Positions 1 through 8,438 of a DNA stretch of 64,000 nucleotides are shown one piece after another. Origin of the DNA: UBA1422 sp041859095. GTDB lineage: Bacteria > Bacillota > Clostridia > Peptostreptococcales > Anaerovoracaceae. The stretch covers positions 1-64,000 of the forward strand of contig JBHEKY010000013.1 of the NCBI GenBank assembly GCA_041859095.1, read 5' to 3'. Position numbers and translations under genes: made by a program. The stretch's first letter is position 1. Each line of letters starts with the position of its first letter. Below the pieces are notes generated by a model. The model saw only the letters and a list, made by a program, of their open reading frames with translations. It made no database searches and had not been told where the DNA came from.

Positions 1-70
1 CTTTACTAGACTATCCCATTAAAGAACAAGGGACTCAAGAGAATGGGCATCCAAAAATTGGAGGGACAAT

Positions 71-1216
71 ATGACATTATCTTATAATATCGTTATCAAT
101 GGGTTTTCCATTGCCATACTTCTGTTAGTGATTATCTATTACGAAAGAAACGGAGACAAAGCATCCAGACATACCAGACTGTTTCTAGCAATGTTAAAGA
201 TAGGGGTTGCTTTGATGGTCGTCGATAGCATGGGAAGATTTGACGGGCATCCCGATACAATCTACCCAATGATTAACGGCGTAGGCAATTTTTTGCTTTT
301 TGTCCTGGCACCTGTGCTGCCCTCCCTTTGGTTGTATTATGTGTACTACTATATTTCTCCGGACGGCAAAGTAACGAAACATATCAATTTGTCGGTCATC
401 ATGATTAACGCTTCTAATTTTGTTTTAGTCATCGCATCCCAGTTCAATGGATGGTATTATTCCATTGATGCTATGAACCTGTATCAAAGAGGGCCGCTCT
501 ACGTAATCGGACCGATGCTCACCTTCTATTTGCTCCTAACCGCCACTGCCTATGTGCTGCTAAATAAAAGTAAAATACAGCATACGCATTTTTTCCCGTT
601 TTTAGTATTTCCTGTAGCACCGTTCATCGGAACCATATTGCAGACCATGATTTATGGGTATCCGTTCGCTCTAATGGGATTAATTTTCTCCGTACTGATG
701 ATTGCATTCTTTGCACAGAGTATTGAGACCAACGTAGACTATCTATCGGGGGTATATAACAGGAAACGGTTGGAGGGTTATTTACACCGAAAAATCGCCA
801 CTAGTTCAAGCAGCAACACGTTCTCTGCCATTATGGCGGATGTGAACGGATTGAAGAAAATAAATGACACATTTGGGCACACCGTCGGAGATGAAGCATT
901 GGTTACCATATCTAGTTTGTTGCGCAGCATTCTTCGCTCCAATGACTTTGTGGCCAGATATGGCGGGGACGAGTTCTGCATCATTTTGGACACTTCCAAC
1001 GAGCAGACACTGATCAGAGTGGTCAACAAAATAAAACGGCAGTTGGCGGCCTACAACGAGATGAGCCTGAAGCCATATACAATTGGGTTAAGCATGGGAT
1101 ATGCTGTTTATGACCCTAACTCAGGCATGAACGAAAAGGAATTTTATAACACCATTGATGCGCTTATGTATGAAGACAAAAAGAAACACCACACTACCGA
1201 ATTAAACTTTAGGTAA
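71..1216 (+). CDS. Membrane-anchored diguanylate cyclase (GGDEF)
   Basis: 381 aa. The N-terminal half (about residues 5-220) is a series of six or seven hydrophobic helices resembling the 7TM sensory modules of some histidine kinases and cyclases. The C-terminal half is a GGDEF domain with the intact active-site motif GGDEF at residues 298-302. An RSND inhibitory I-site (RxxD, residues 289-292) lies exactly five residues upstream, so c-di-GMP product inhibition is expected. The family condenses two GTP into cyclic di-GMP at the inner membrane face. An RBS (GGAGGG, about 60-65) supports the start. No EAL or HD-GYP domain is fused. The signal sensed by the membrane module cannot be read from sequence. 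It is monocistronic in this window and converges with proA. Confidence 0.92.
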   Translation: MTLSYNIVINGFSIAILLLVIIYYERNGDKASRHTRLFLAMLKIGVALMVVDSMGRFDGHPDTIYPMINGVGNFLLFVLAPVLPSLWLYYVYYYISPDGKVTKHINLSVIMINASNFVLVIASQFNGWYYSIDAMNLYQRGPLYVIGPMLTFYLLLTATAYVLLNKSKIQHTHFFPFLVFPVAPFIGTILQTMIYGYPFALMGLIFSVLMIAFFAQSIETNVDYLSGVYNRKRLEGYLHRKIATSSSSNTFSAIMADVNGLKKINDTFGHTVGDEALVTISSLLRSILRSNDFVARYGGDEFCIILDTSNEQTLIRVVNKIKRQLAAYNEMSLKPYTIGLSMGYAVYDPNSGMNEKEFYNTIDALMYEDKKKHHTTELNFR

Positions 1217-1253
1217 TGGGGCGTTTCGATTCAAGGTTTCGTCTACTGTTAAC

Positions 1254-2510
1254 CTATTGATTTGGTTTGTTGATGATATCTTTGAAATGAAAGGCTTGCC
1301 TACCACTGGCATAATCTGCCACGATTTGGCCGCTTCCGTGAAGCTTATATTTATAGGTCACCAGACCTTCCAAGCCTACCGGACCTCTGGCGTGGAGTTT
1401 GCCGGTACTGATACCGACTTCTGCGCCGAATCCGTAACGGTATCCATCTGCAAACCGGGTGGAGCAGTTGTGATAAACCCCTGCAGAATCTACAAGATTC
1501 ATAAAGGTTTCTGCAGAGCTAGTGTCTTCAGTGACAATACAATCCGTATGATGTGAGCCGTAGCGGTTGATATGGGCAATAGCCTCTTCCAACGAGTCTA
1601 CGGTTTTTATTGTGAGGATATAATCCAAATACTCCTTATAATCTGCGTCTGATTCCGCAGGACGGCATTCGATTGGAATGCTGGATAGTAATTGGATCTT
1701 CTCCAGCAAACCCTTTGGTGCATCTTTATGTATTAGCAGAGTTTCAACAGTGTTGCACGCGGCTACATACTGGGTTTTGGAGTCAACAATAATGGCGGCG
1801 GCTTTTTCTAAATCAGCTGATTGGTCCACATAAATATGGCATATACCGTCGGCATGGCCCATAACCGGAATCTTGGAGTTGGTCATGATATACTGGACAA
1901 ATTCATTTGAGCCTCGTGGGATGATTAAGTCGATGGATTCATGACACTTGAGCATCTCCTGAATTTCACCTCGGCTTTCCACCAATGTGACAAAGCCTCC
2001 AGGTAGCCCGACCTTCTTGCCGGCTTCAAAGATAATCTCAAACAGAACCCGGTTGGTTTCAGCCGCCTCGCTACCACCCTTGAGAATCGCACAGTTGCCA
2101 CTCTTGACACACAGGGTAGAAATTTGAATCAAGGCATCGGGTCTGGATTCAAAGATAACGCCTATGACACCAATGGGGCACGTGATTTTTTCCAACAAGA
2201 GACCATCGTCCAGCTCTCTTTTGAGCAGAGTGTGAAACAGCGGGTCGGAAAGCCCAATCAAATCCCGTATGCCGCTAAGGGTGTCGGCCAGTTTGGCTTC
2301 GTTGAATTTAAGTCGCGCAACAATGGGTCCGGGCAGGTTGTCTTTGGACGCCCGTTCCAGATCTTTGGCATTGGCAGCAAAAATCAAATCCTTGTTTTGT
2401 TCCAGAGAGCGTGCAACAGTTGCTAACGTCTGGTTTCGCAGGGATTCTGTGGTATTTGCCATCCGGTAGCTATCTTCTTTTACGCTTCTTGCAATGACTG
2501 AGAAATCCAT
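1254..2510 (-). CDS. proA: Gamma-glutamyl phosphate reductase (ProA)
   Basis: 418 aa, the normal family length. It reduces gamma-glutamyl phosphate with NADPH to glutamate semialdehyde, the second step of proline synthesis in the cytoplasm. The aldehyde-dehydrogenase fold is recognisable throughout, with the catalytic cysteine in the motif AACNT and the conserved segments ESRPDALIQI and LKGGSEA. An AAAGGA-type RBS lies upstream of the ATG, inside the end of the YprB-like gene, which it overlaps by 31 bases, so the two minus-strand genes are probably cotranscribed. The partner enzymes ProB and ProC are encoded divergently on the other side of the YprB-like gene. The split of proA from proBC into opposite operons is uncommon but functionally coherent. 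Confidence 0.96.
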   Translation of the reverse strand: MDFSVIARSVKEDSYRMANTTESLRNQTLATVARSLEQNKDLIFAANAKDLERASKDNLPGPIVARLKFNEAKLADTLSGIRDLIGLSDPLFHTLLKRELDDGLLLEKITCPIGVIGVIFESRPDALIQISTLCVKSGNCAILKGGSEAAETNRVLFEIIFEAGKKVGLPGGFVTLVESRGEIQEMLKCHESIDLIIPRGSNEFVQYIMTNSKIPVMGHADGICHIYVDQSADLEKAAAIIVDSKTQYVAACNTVETLLIHKDAPKGLLEKIQLLSSIPIECRPAESDADYKEYLDYILTIKTVDSLEEAIAHINRYGSHHTDCIVTEDTSSAETFMNLVDSAGVYHNCSTRFADGYRYGFGAEVGISTGKLHARGPVGLEGLVTYKYKLHGSGQIVADYASGRQAFHFKDIINKPNQ

Positions 2511-3553
2511 ATTTCTGTTATCCTTTCCAAAAGCCGGGAGACCAACAAATTGGTTTCGGCGTAGTTGATTTCTTGTTCTTTCCTAAGAATCAGATAACCG
2601 CTTTGGCAGTGAGGAGTGAAGGCAAATTCTTCTTCCAATAACCCTAACTCCCGTAAATCGATTAAGGCAAGATGCTGCTCCATCATGGGGGTCAATATCA
2701 TTTGAAATTCGCGCTTGGAAGAGGAAAAATCCCAAGAGCAGGTGCCGCCGGGACCGCAGCTTTCCATCAAACTGTCAAAGCAGGTGTGGCTGATAGGCTG
2801 ATGCCGTTGCAAGCCTGAAATGGTCAATCGATTGTCCCCAAACACCATGTTCTGTACAAGAAATGAGTGCCGCGCTGTCCGAACAGGGTACCCTAGGTTG
2901 TACATGGCTCGGTGCACTTCTATTTTGTCCAAGACTCGAAGAAGCCGATGAAGTTGTATCACATCATCACGGTTGTGCAGTAAGATTTTTTCTTCAGTTT
3001 CGGGTTCGCGGTTGATGAGGTAATCCATATACAAAGAAGCGCTTTCAGCTCCGGAAATTTCATCCATTCTGTTTTCCCAGAGTCCCATAAAATCCTCCAC
3101 TGTCTTTTGTTTCAGATTGGGCAGGTATTGGCGGAGCGGGGAAAACTTCCGAACCACGGTATAAAGGTCAAGATTATATGGGTATGGAAGCCGATCAGAC
3201 ATAGCCCCAAGAGGACCAGAATCTAAAATCCGTTTTGCTCGTGCATCCACAAAGGGGATGTCAAAGCTCTTGCCATTATAGGTGACCACTACGTCCAGGG
3301 AATCCAGAACATCGAGCGTGGCCCGCAGAACTTCTTCTTCGTCAAACAGCGACTCGGCAAAATATTGGGTCAAGACTAGGCCATCCTCTCCCGGAATCAG
3401 GAATCCTGATAAAATAAGGTGACTGTTTCCCGGGGATAGCCCTGTGGTTTCAATATCAAAAACGCCCACCCGCAAATCTTTGAAATACTGGTTAAAAGGC
3501 GCAGTGGAGTACTGTGTCAGTGTAATACTTTCCGTGATAGTTTTCATGGGCAT
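2480..3553 (-). CDS. YprB-type ribonuclease H-like / DEDD exonuclease-fold protein
   Basis: 357 aa. The N-terminal half matches the RNase H-like domain of the YprB family. An FDIETTG motif near residue 35 supplies the first acidic pair, FDIPFVDARAKR supplies a second site, and HNRDDVIQL supplies the last aspartate, so the DEDD metal-binding set looks complete. The C-terminal 120 residues have no motif I recognise. The family is presumed to cleave nucleic acid, but its substrate is unknown. The gene overlaps proA and is read away from proB. No Shine-Dalgarno sequence precedes either ATG (3553 or the second one two codons on), and a promoter-like -10 box abuts the first ATG, which suggests leaderless translation. 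The start is therefore less certain than the identity. Confidence 0.85.
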   Translation of the reverse strand: MPMKTITESITLTQYSTAPFNQYFKDLRVGVFDIETTGLSPGNSHLILSGFLIPGEDGLVLTQYFAESLFDEEEVLRATLDVLDSLDVVVTYNGKSFDIPFVDARAKRILDSGPLGAMSDRLPYPYNLDLYTVVRKFSPLRQYLPNLKQKTVEDFMGLWENRMDEISGAESASLYMDYLINREPETEEKILLHNRDDVIQLHRLLRVLDKIEVHRAMYNLGYPVRTARHSFLVQNMVFGDNRLTISGLQRHQPISHTCFDSLMESCGPGGTCSWDFSSSKREFQMILTPMMEQHLALIDLRELGLLEEEFAFTPHCQSGYLILRKEQEINYAETNLLVSRLLERITEIWISQSLQEA

Positions 3554-3582
3554 ATTGTATCACATGACATACTTGGATGCAA
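3554..3582 (-). promoter_or_regulatory. Candidate sigma-A promoter abutting the YprB-like start codon
   Basis: Read on the minus strand, TTGCAT (3582-3577) and TACAAT (3559-3554) are separated by exactly 17 bases, and the -10 box ends next to the ATG at 3553. Initiation about 7 bases downstream would yield an mRNA with essentially no leader, consistent with the absence of a ribosome binding site. Alternatively the true start codon is further inside the gene. Confidence 0.5.
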
Positions 3583-3584
3583 AA

Positions 3585-3617
3585 AACAAAATAGACTGCA
3601 AAGCAGTCTATTTTGTT
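3585..3617 (-). terminator. Perfect 15-bp hairpin with U-tract, read towards the YprB-like gene
   Basis: AACAAAATAGACTGC (3585-3599) and its exact complement (3603-3617) are separated by AAA. On the minus strand the stem is followed by TTTTTT, a strong intrinsic terminator. On the plus strand the trailing T run is short and broken. The hairpin sits between the candidate YprB-gene promoter and the proB promoter region, so it would stop antisense transcripts from the proB side or act as an attenuator for any upstream promoter. Confidence 0.75.
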
Positions 3618-3648
3618 CAAAAGGGGTATTGGGATTAGAGATTAATGA

Positions 3649-3667
3649 GGTTATCAGGGGGATAACC
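3649..3667. promoter_or_regulatory. 7-bp dyad in the proB / YprB-gene divergent region
   Basis: GGTTATC (3649-3655) and GATAACC (3661-3667) form a perfect inverted repeat around AGGGG. It lies about 100 bases upstream of the proB promoter candidate. It could be a protein-binding site or a small hairpin; the regulator is unknown. Confidence 0.35.
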
Positions 3668-3766
3668 ACAACGTAAGTCTATCAGATGTGTAGAAAAAAT
3701 CAAGGGGAATTTTGTATAAACACAGAAAATACAAGGAAATTTTTCGTATAAATTTAGTCTTGGAGG

Positions 3767-3775
3767 TGTTATAAT
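3767..3775 (+). promoter_or_regulatory. Extended -10 promoter for proB-proC
   Basis: TG-T-TATAAT matches the extended -10 consensus, and no good -35 box is seen 17 bases upstream. It would give a leader of about 50 bases before the proB ATG at 3831, which has a GGAGAGGA-type ribosome binding site. Confidence 0.55.
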
Positions 3776-3830
3776 TGCCCTATGCAAAAAAACGAATTGA
3801 ATTACCAATATAACCTAGGAGAGGACTCCC

Positions 3831-4628
3831 ATGAGCGCAGTACAACAACTATTAAATAAGAGTCGTAAAATCGTCATTAAGATAGGCAGCAACGTGTTGT
3901 CAGCGGACGATGGAACCGTAAATAAAGTGGCACTCCGCCAGCTGGTGGAACAGGTTAAAGAGCTGATGAATCAAGGGAAGCAAGTCATTATTGTTTCATC
4001 CGGTGCAGGGATCTGCGGTGTTGGTGCCATGGATAAGTGGAGTCGCAGAAACGATATTAACTATAAACAAGCATTGTGTGCTATCGGTCAGGTTGAACTG
4101 ATGATGGCATATAAGGAATTCTTTGCAGAGTACGGAATATTGGTTGGTCAAATGCTGCTTACCGGCCAGGATTTTAGCGATGACCAACGTACTTTGCACA
4201 TTCGAAATACGTTGTTTACGCTGGTGGATGAAGGTGTGGTGCCGGTTATCAACGAAAACGATTCAGTAAGTGTCGAAGAAATCAAAATAGGCGACAATGA
4301 TACCTTGGCAGCGTTGACGACCAATCTATGGAATGCAGACGTCATGATCCTTCTTAGCGATATCGATGGCGTCTATGACAAGGACCCCAAAAAAAGCAAA
4401 AACGCCATGTTGTTGGAGGAAATCCATGACATCGATATCTTGACAGAACAGATTGATACCTCTGGACGTAGCGCCTTTGGAACCGGTGGCATTGTAACGA
4501 AAATTTCAGCGGCAAAGATGGTTGCCAAACATGGCATTCCTACCATCCTATTAAACGGCAAAAAGCCGGATATCCTTAGGAACGCCATTGCGGGAATCGG
4601 AACCGGTACCGTTTTTTTTCCAAGATAA
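3831..4628 (+). CDS. proB: Glutamate 5-kinase (ProB), without PUA domain
   Basis: 265 aa. It phosphorylates L-glutamate with ATP to gamma-glutamyl phosphate, the committed and normally proline-inhibited step of proline synthesis. The amino-acid-kinase fold is clear: KIVIKIGSNVLS at the N terminus, VSSGAG for the phosphate-binding turn, INENDSVSVEEIKIGDND in the substrate region, and a C-terminal GGIVTKISAAKM nucleotide segment. Many bacterial ProB proteins are about 370 aa because of a C-terminal PUA domain. This one ends after the kinase domain, like the short forms known in Firmicutes, so it is not a truncation artefact. It is followed 17 bases later by proC, with which it forms an operon. 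Confidence 0.96.
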   Translation: MSAVQQLLNKSRKIVIKIGSNVLSADDGTVNKVALRQLVEQVKELMNQGKQVIIVSSGAGICGVGAMDKWSRRNDINYKQALCAIGQVELMMAYKEFFAEYGILVGQMLLTGQDFSDDQRTLHIRNTLFTLVDEGVVPVINENDSVSVEEIKIGDNDTLAALTTNLWNADVMILLSDIDGVYDKDPKKSKNAMLLEEIHDIDILTEQIDTSGRSAFGTGGIVTKISAAKMVAKHGIPTILLNGKKPDILRNAIAGIGTGTVFFPR

Positions 4629-4645
4629 TCAGACGGAGGATCGTT

Positions 4646-5446
4646 ATGAACATCGGGTTTTTGGGCACCGGCAATATGGGCGGAGCCATCATCAATGGAT
4701 ATGCCAATCAAGCCAAACAAAATGGGGATACCCTTTTGGCTTTTGATTTAAATACGGATAAGCTGTTGGGCCTTGTGAAAACGACAGGAATTGTTCCCTG
4801 TGAAAGTCAGGAAGAGCTAGTCAGCCGTTCCGATGCAGTGGTGCTGGGTTTAAAGCCAAACATTTTTGACATTGTTTTACCGGAGCTGGCTCCGTTCTTC
4901 AACGGGGAGAAGGTTGTTGTAACCATGGCAGCCGGCATCAGTATAGGGTTCATCGAATCATTCCTTGGACCGCAGACGCCTATCATTCGGATTATGCCCA
5001 ACACACCTGCCATGGTCAATCAAGGAATGACGGCTGTAAGTCGGAATGCGAACGTCGATAATGTGACGTTTCAACATATTTTTGGGATGTTCACCGCCAT
5101 TGGTAGAGCAGAGGAAGTGCCGGAAGAATTGATTCACTGTGTGATTGGTGTCAGCGGTAGTAGCCCAGCATATACCTATATGTATATTGATGCCCTTGCC
5201 AACGAAGCCGTTAAGAACGGTATGAGTTATGACCAGGGGGTAACCTTTGCAGCCCAGTCGGTTCTCGGCGCAGCCATGATGGTTCTGCAAACCGGTGAAA
5301 GTCCGGAGCAACTTCGGATTAATGTTTGTTCTCCGGGTGGGACCACTATCGAGGCGGTACACGTACTGCAAGCCAATGGATTTGAAGAAAACATTGCGCA
5401 GGCTTTCCGGGCAGCAGTGGCTAAATCCAAAGAAATGTCCAAATAA
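4646..5446 (+). CDS. proC: Pyrroline-5-carboxylate reductase (ProC)
   Basis: 266 aa, full length. It reduces 1-pyrroline-5-carboxylate to L-proline with NAD(P)H, the last step of the pathway begun by the adjacent ProB. The N terminus has the Rossmann signature GFLGTGNMGGAI. The C-terminal helical dimerisation domain contains SGSSPAY and SPGGTTIEAV, the usual P5CR signature. An RBS (GGAGG) precedes the ATG. With proB just upstream and proA on the opposite strand, the window carries the complete glutamate-to-proline route. Confidence 0.96.
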   Translation: MNIGFLGTGNMGGAIINGYANQAKQNGDTLLAFDLNTDKLLGLVKTTGIVPCESQEELVSRSDAVVLGLKPNIFDIVLPELAPFFNGEKVVVTMAAGISIGFIESFLGPQTPIIRIMPNTPAMVNQGMTAVSRNANVDNVTFQHIFGMFTAIGRAEEVPEELIHCVIGVSGSSPAYTYMYIDALANEAVKNGMSYDQGVTFAAQSVLGAAMMVLQTGESPEQLRINVCSPGGTTIEAVHVLQANGFEENIAQAFRAAVAKSKEMSK

Positions 5447-5472
5447 GCAATATTCAAATGAGGGGGACCTTT

Positions 5473-6012
5473 ATGTTTTTCGAAGAAAAAACCATTAGCA
5501 CAGAAAGAATCTACGAAGGAGCTATTCTGAATCTTCGAAGGGACGAAGTCACCACGCATAGCGGAGGAACATCTTTTCGGGAAATCATCGAGCACAATGG
5601 GGGTGCTGTGGCAGTACCGATTACTTCTGACGGTAAAATTGTCATGGTTCGTCAATATCGTAAGGCATTTGAGCAACCAGTGCTAGAGTTGCCCGCTGGC
5701 AAAATCGAAAAAGGTGAAGAACCACTGGAAACCATTGCCCGAGAACTTCAGGAAGAAACCGGATATACCGCAGGAAAAATTGAATTCCTTACGGCGTTTT
5801 ATCCATCCGTCGGCTATACCAACGAAGTGCTGTATCTGTATATGGCAACTGAGTTGGTTCCGGGAGCGACACATTATGACGAGCACGAGGCCATGGATAT
5901 CTTGGAGATGGATTTTGATGAGGCACATAATATGGTGGTTCATGGAGAAATTCGGGATGCCAAAACCATGTTGGGGATTCTTTTGGCAAAAAACCATTTT
6001 GAAACATTGTAA
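5473..6012 (+). CDS. nudF: Nudix hydrolase, ADP-ribose pyrophosphatase type (NudF-like)
   Basis: 179 aa from the ATG at 5473. This start is preferred over the in-frame ATG at 5458 because an AGGGGG ribosome binding site lies between them. The Nudix box (G-x5-E-x7-REUxEExGU) is perfect, from GKIEKGEE to RELQEETGY. The N-terminal strand MVRQYRKAFEQPVLELPAGK is typical of ADP-ribose pyrophosphatases, which hydrolyse ADP-ribose to AMP and ribose 5-phosphate. It is followed by a XerD-like recombinase, the neighbour order also found around nudF in Bacillus. The substrate is assigned from family resemblance. Confidence 0.88.
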   Translation: MFFEEKTISTERIYEGAILNLRRDEVTTHSGGTSFREIIEHNGGAVAVPITSDGKIVMVRQYRKAFEQPVLELPAGKIEKGEEPLETIARELQEETGYTAGKIEFLTAFYPSVGYTNEVLYLYMATELVPGATHYDEHEAMDILEMDFDEAHNMVVHGEIRDAKTMLGILLAKNHFETL

Positions 6013-6082
6013 TTTTTATTGTAAACCAAATTCCCTTCAGATATACTGATGTCACGGTAGTGAACATAAGGGGAAATAGAAC

Positions 6083-6964
6083 ATGCACCAGGATGAATTT
6101 GTAAGGTATCTTGAAAAAGAGAAAAAAATGGCCCAGAACACGCTAGAAGCATATAAGCGCGATGTGATGGACTTTTTTGCTTTTACAAAAGAAACCGGGG
6201 CGGAAGAAATAACCGCCGTTTCCAATACAGATGTGGTGACGTACCTATTAAAGATGAAGGCAGATAACAAGTCTGCAGCCACGGTGAATCGAAAGCTGGC
6301 ATCCATCCGCGCCTACTACAATTTTCTCCAAGAAAAAGGCAAAATCACGGGAAACCCGACCACGGGCATCAAGTCCCCCAAAATAGAGCGGAAAGAACTT
6401 GAATATCTTACGCTGGAAGAAGTGGATTTACTCCTGAAAATGCCTGACAAAAGCATTCGAGGTATGCGGGACAGCGCCATCTTAGAACTGCTGTATGCTA
6501 CCGGAATCCGGGTCAATGAAATCATTTCTGCCAACGTGGAAGATGTGAACTTGCGTATCGGTTTTTTTACATGTCCCGGAGAACACGGCAAAGCCAGAAT
6601 TATCCCCATGGGAAGACCAGCCCGTAAAGCTGTGGAAGAATATATTTTTGATGCCAGGGATATGCTCTTAAAAGACAAAAAATCTGAAAATGCATTGTTC
6701 GTCAACTACTATGGAGAGAGAATAACAAGACAAGGACTTTGGAAAATCCTGAAAGAATACGCAACGAAAGCGGAGATTAGCAACAAACTGACACCACATA
6801 TCCTTCGAAATTCATTTGCTGTTCATATGATCCAAAACGGAGCGGACCTGAAGTCCTTACAGGACTTACTGGGACATGAAGACATTTCCGCCACACAGGT
6901 ATATCTGACCGTAACAAAAAACCGAATCAAAGACGTCTATGACAAAACTCATCCCCGGGCATAG
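6083..6964 (+). CDS. xerD: Tyrosine recombinase, XerC/XerD type
   Basis: 293 aa, the normal length for Xer proteins. The N-terminal SAM-like core-binding domain (about 1-85) is followed by the catalytic domain with all expected residues: Arg in ATGIRVNE, Lys in GEHGKARIIP, His and Arg in HILRNSF, His in LLGHEDIS and the nucleophile Tyr in TQVYLTV. Such enzymes resolve chromosome dimers at dif before division. The location after a nudF gene supports the XerD role over a mobile-element integrase, and there are no neighbouring phage or element genes. HILRNSF in place of the common HxLRHSF is a small departure. XerC and XerD cannot be separated with certainty. Confidence 0.85.
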   Translation: MHQDEFVRYLEKEKKMAQNTLEAYKRDVMDFFAFTKETGAEEITAVSNTDVVTYLLKMKADNKSAATVNRKLASIRAYYNFLQEKGKITGNPTTGIKSPKIERKELEYLTLEEVDLLLKMPDKSIRGMRDSAILELLYATGIRVNEIISANVEDVNLRIGFFTCPGEHGKARIIPMGRPARKAVEEYIFDARDMLLKDKKSENALFVNYYGERITRQGLWKILKEYATKAEISNKLTPHILRNSFAVHMIQNGADLKSLQDLLGHEDISATQVYLTVTKNRIKDVYDKTHPRA

Positions 6965-6987
6965 AGCCAATTTCATTTGGTTTTTTT
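6965..6987 (+). terminator. Weak intrinsic terminator after the recombinase gene
   Basis: A 6-bp stem with one G-U pair (AGCCAA / TTGGTT, loop TTTCAT) is followed by a run of seven T residues. Confidence 0.5.
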
Positions 6988-7030
6988 CCGTTGAACCGTA
7001 ACTATATAACATCATAGAATATATCGCATA

Positions 7031-7059
7031 GAGCCCTGACTAAGAAAAGGGCTTTCTTT
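7031..7059 (+). terminator. Second hairpin upstream of the LCP gene
   Basis: AGCCCT (7032-7037) pairs with AGGGCT (7048-7053) and is followed by TTCTTTG. This would be a moderate intrinsic terminator that insulates the LCP gene, whose promoter candidate starts just after it. Confidence 0.5.
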
Positions 7060-7071
7060 GTGCGTATTATA

Positions 7072-7080
7072 TGGTATAAT
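7072..7080 (+). promoter_or_regulatory. Extended -10 promoter for the LCP gene
   Basis: TG-G-TATAAT, with only a poor -35. The surrounding bases (GCGTAT, then TATGGTATAAT) resemble the candidate promoter at 33934-33942 in the polysaccharide locus. The leader to the ATG at 7194 would be about 110 bases and is purine-rich. Confidence 0.5.
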
Positions 7081-7193
7081 ATCATTTGCGACTGCGTTAA
7101 AGGCCGCAAATTATTTATAAGAAAAACCATAAAAGAAAGAATAGAAGAAAGAAATGAAAGAGAAGAACGAACCTATTTTAGGGAGGGCATCCA

Positions 7194-8315
7194 ATGCGAA
7201 GCGATAACCATATAAATAAAAAAACAAGGGGATCAAAGAGAAATTCGAAGAAAAGGATGATGATTATCATCATCACGATTCTTGCGCTGATGGGCCTGAT
7301 AACAGTTGGGGCTATCGTGGGATATAACATCATAAATGACAAAATTGATAAAATTGACTATGTTGAGACGCCAAAAGGGAATAAAGAGTTTGGAATTGAT
7401 GACCAAGTCGCTAAGGACTTGAAAGATTATGAAAACATCGCGATTCTAGGAGTGGATGACACTGAGTCCGATAAAAACAAATTTGATGGAGCACGAAGTG
7501 ATGCCATTATCATTGCATCCATTAACAAAACCACCGGAGATGTGCTATTAACATCTGTTATGAGGGATACCTATCTGGAGATGCAAGATTCTGATGGTGA
7601 CTATCTTTTGGACAAAGTTACTCATGCGCATCATTATGGTGGTGGGTTAAATACATGTAGAACGCTGAACCGCAATTTAGACTTAAATATCACTAAGTTC
7701 GTTATATTCAACTGGAAATCCGTGGCAGATTTGGTTGATGCCATGGGTGGCATAGAACTCACTGTTAAAGAGGATGAATTACTTGATTTGAATACTTATG
7801 GGCAGGAAACTGCTACCATTGTCGGTGGGACTTACGAAATGATTACTCAAGCAGGCTTACAACAACTAGATGGAGTTCAAGCTGCAACATATTGCAGAAT
7901 TAGAAAGACTTCCGGTGGAGATGAAGGACGTACGGAAAGGGCTAGAGCAACACTTGCAGCCTTATTTGTAAAGGCGAAGCAGCTTAGCTTATCGGAACTC
8001 AATCGAGTCGCAGATGATTCATTACCAGGCATTCGTGTAAATATGACCAACAAAGAAATCTTCGGATTCATACTAGATATCAATAAATACAATCTTGGCG
8101 CCAATAGGTTATTCCCATATGAGTATTATGGAGGAATGGTAAGTGATGTTTGGTATGCCGTTCCTTTGGAATTGGCAAACAACGTATCAAAACTTCATTT
8201 AGAGTTATTTCAACAAGTAGATTATATCCCAACAGAAACTGTTATGGAGATTAATGACAAAATAATTAATAAAACAGGGCAGCAACTACCGGATGAGATT
8301 CCAGAGTCAAATTAG
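7194..8315 (+). CDS. LytR-CpsA-Psr (LCP) family cell-wall glycopolymer ligase
   Basis: 373 aa. A short basic cytoplasmic tail is followed by one membrane helix (about residues 22-44) and an extracellular LCP domain. The LCP signature is visible: GARSDAIIIASINKTTGDVLLTS with the following R-D, then a distal YCRIRKT and RTERAR arginine cluster that binds the polyprenyl pyrophosphate head group. LCP enzymes move undecaprenyl-linked polymers such as teichoic acids or capsule onto peptidoglycan. The polysaccharide locus at 21-45 kb could supply a substrate, but that link is inference. A strong RBS (GGGAGGG) precedes the ATG. Confidence 0.9.
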   Translation: MRSDNHINKKTRGSKRNSKKRMMIIIITILALMGLITVGAIVGYNIINDKIDKIDYVETPKGNKEFGIDDQVAKDLKDYENIAILGVDDTESDKNKFDGARSDAIIIASINKTTGDVLLTSVMRDTYLEMQDSDGDYLLDKVTHAHHYGGGLNTCRTLNRNLDLNITKFVIFNWKSVADLVDAMGGIELTVKEDELLDLNTYGQETATIVGGTYEMITQAGLQQLDGVQAATYCRIRKTSGGDEGRTERARATLAALFVKAKQLSLSELNRVADDSLPGIRVNMTNKEIFGFILDINKYNLGANRLFPYEYYGGMVSDVWYAVPLELANNVSKLHLELFQQVDYIPTETVMEINDKIINKTGQQLPDEIPESN

Positions 8316-8336
8316 ACTTCTTCAACAAAATAATCC

Positions 8337-8370
8337 TTGCAATGACAACGTTACCATGCTAAACTATACA
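8337..8370 (+). promoter_or_regulatory. Candidate promoter for rplS
   Basis: Two overlapping readings are possible: TTGCAA-17-TAAACT (8337-8365) or ATGACA-17-TATACA (8342-8370). Each is an imperfect sigma-A match. Either would give a leader of roughly 60-70 bases ahead of rplS. Confidence 0.35.
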
Positions 8371-8438
8371 AGTTATTACGGGCGGTCCTCTGCGTATATA
8401 GATACCATGAACGTCTTGGAGGGAAGGAGGAAAACCAA
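8371..8438 (+). promoter_or_regulatory. Possible ribosomal-protein L19 leader
   Basis: The stretch before rplS contains GGTCCTCTGC and a GGAGGGAAGGAGG ribosome-binding segment. This resembles, from memory, the autoregulatory L19 leader described in Firmicutes (Rfam L19_leader). I cannot fold or align it here, so the assignment is tentative. Confidence 0.35.

Noticed and set aside
1257..1556. 99-aa plus-strand frame opposite the end of proA
   Set aside because: Antisense shadow of the proA C terminus with no homology or ribosome binding site.
6083..6964. Tyrosine recombinase as integrase of a mobile element
   Set aside because: No att-like repeats, excisionase, phage or conjugation genes nearby; length and nudF neighbour fit a housekeeping Xer protein.
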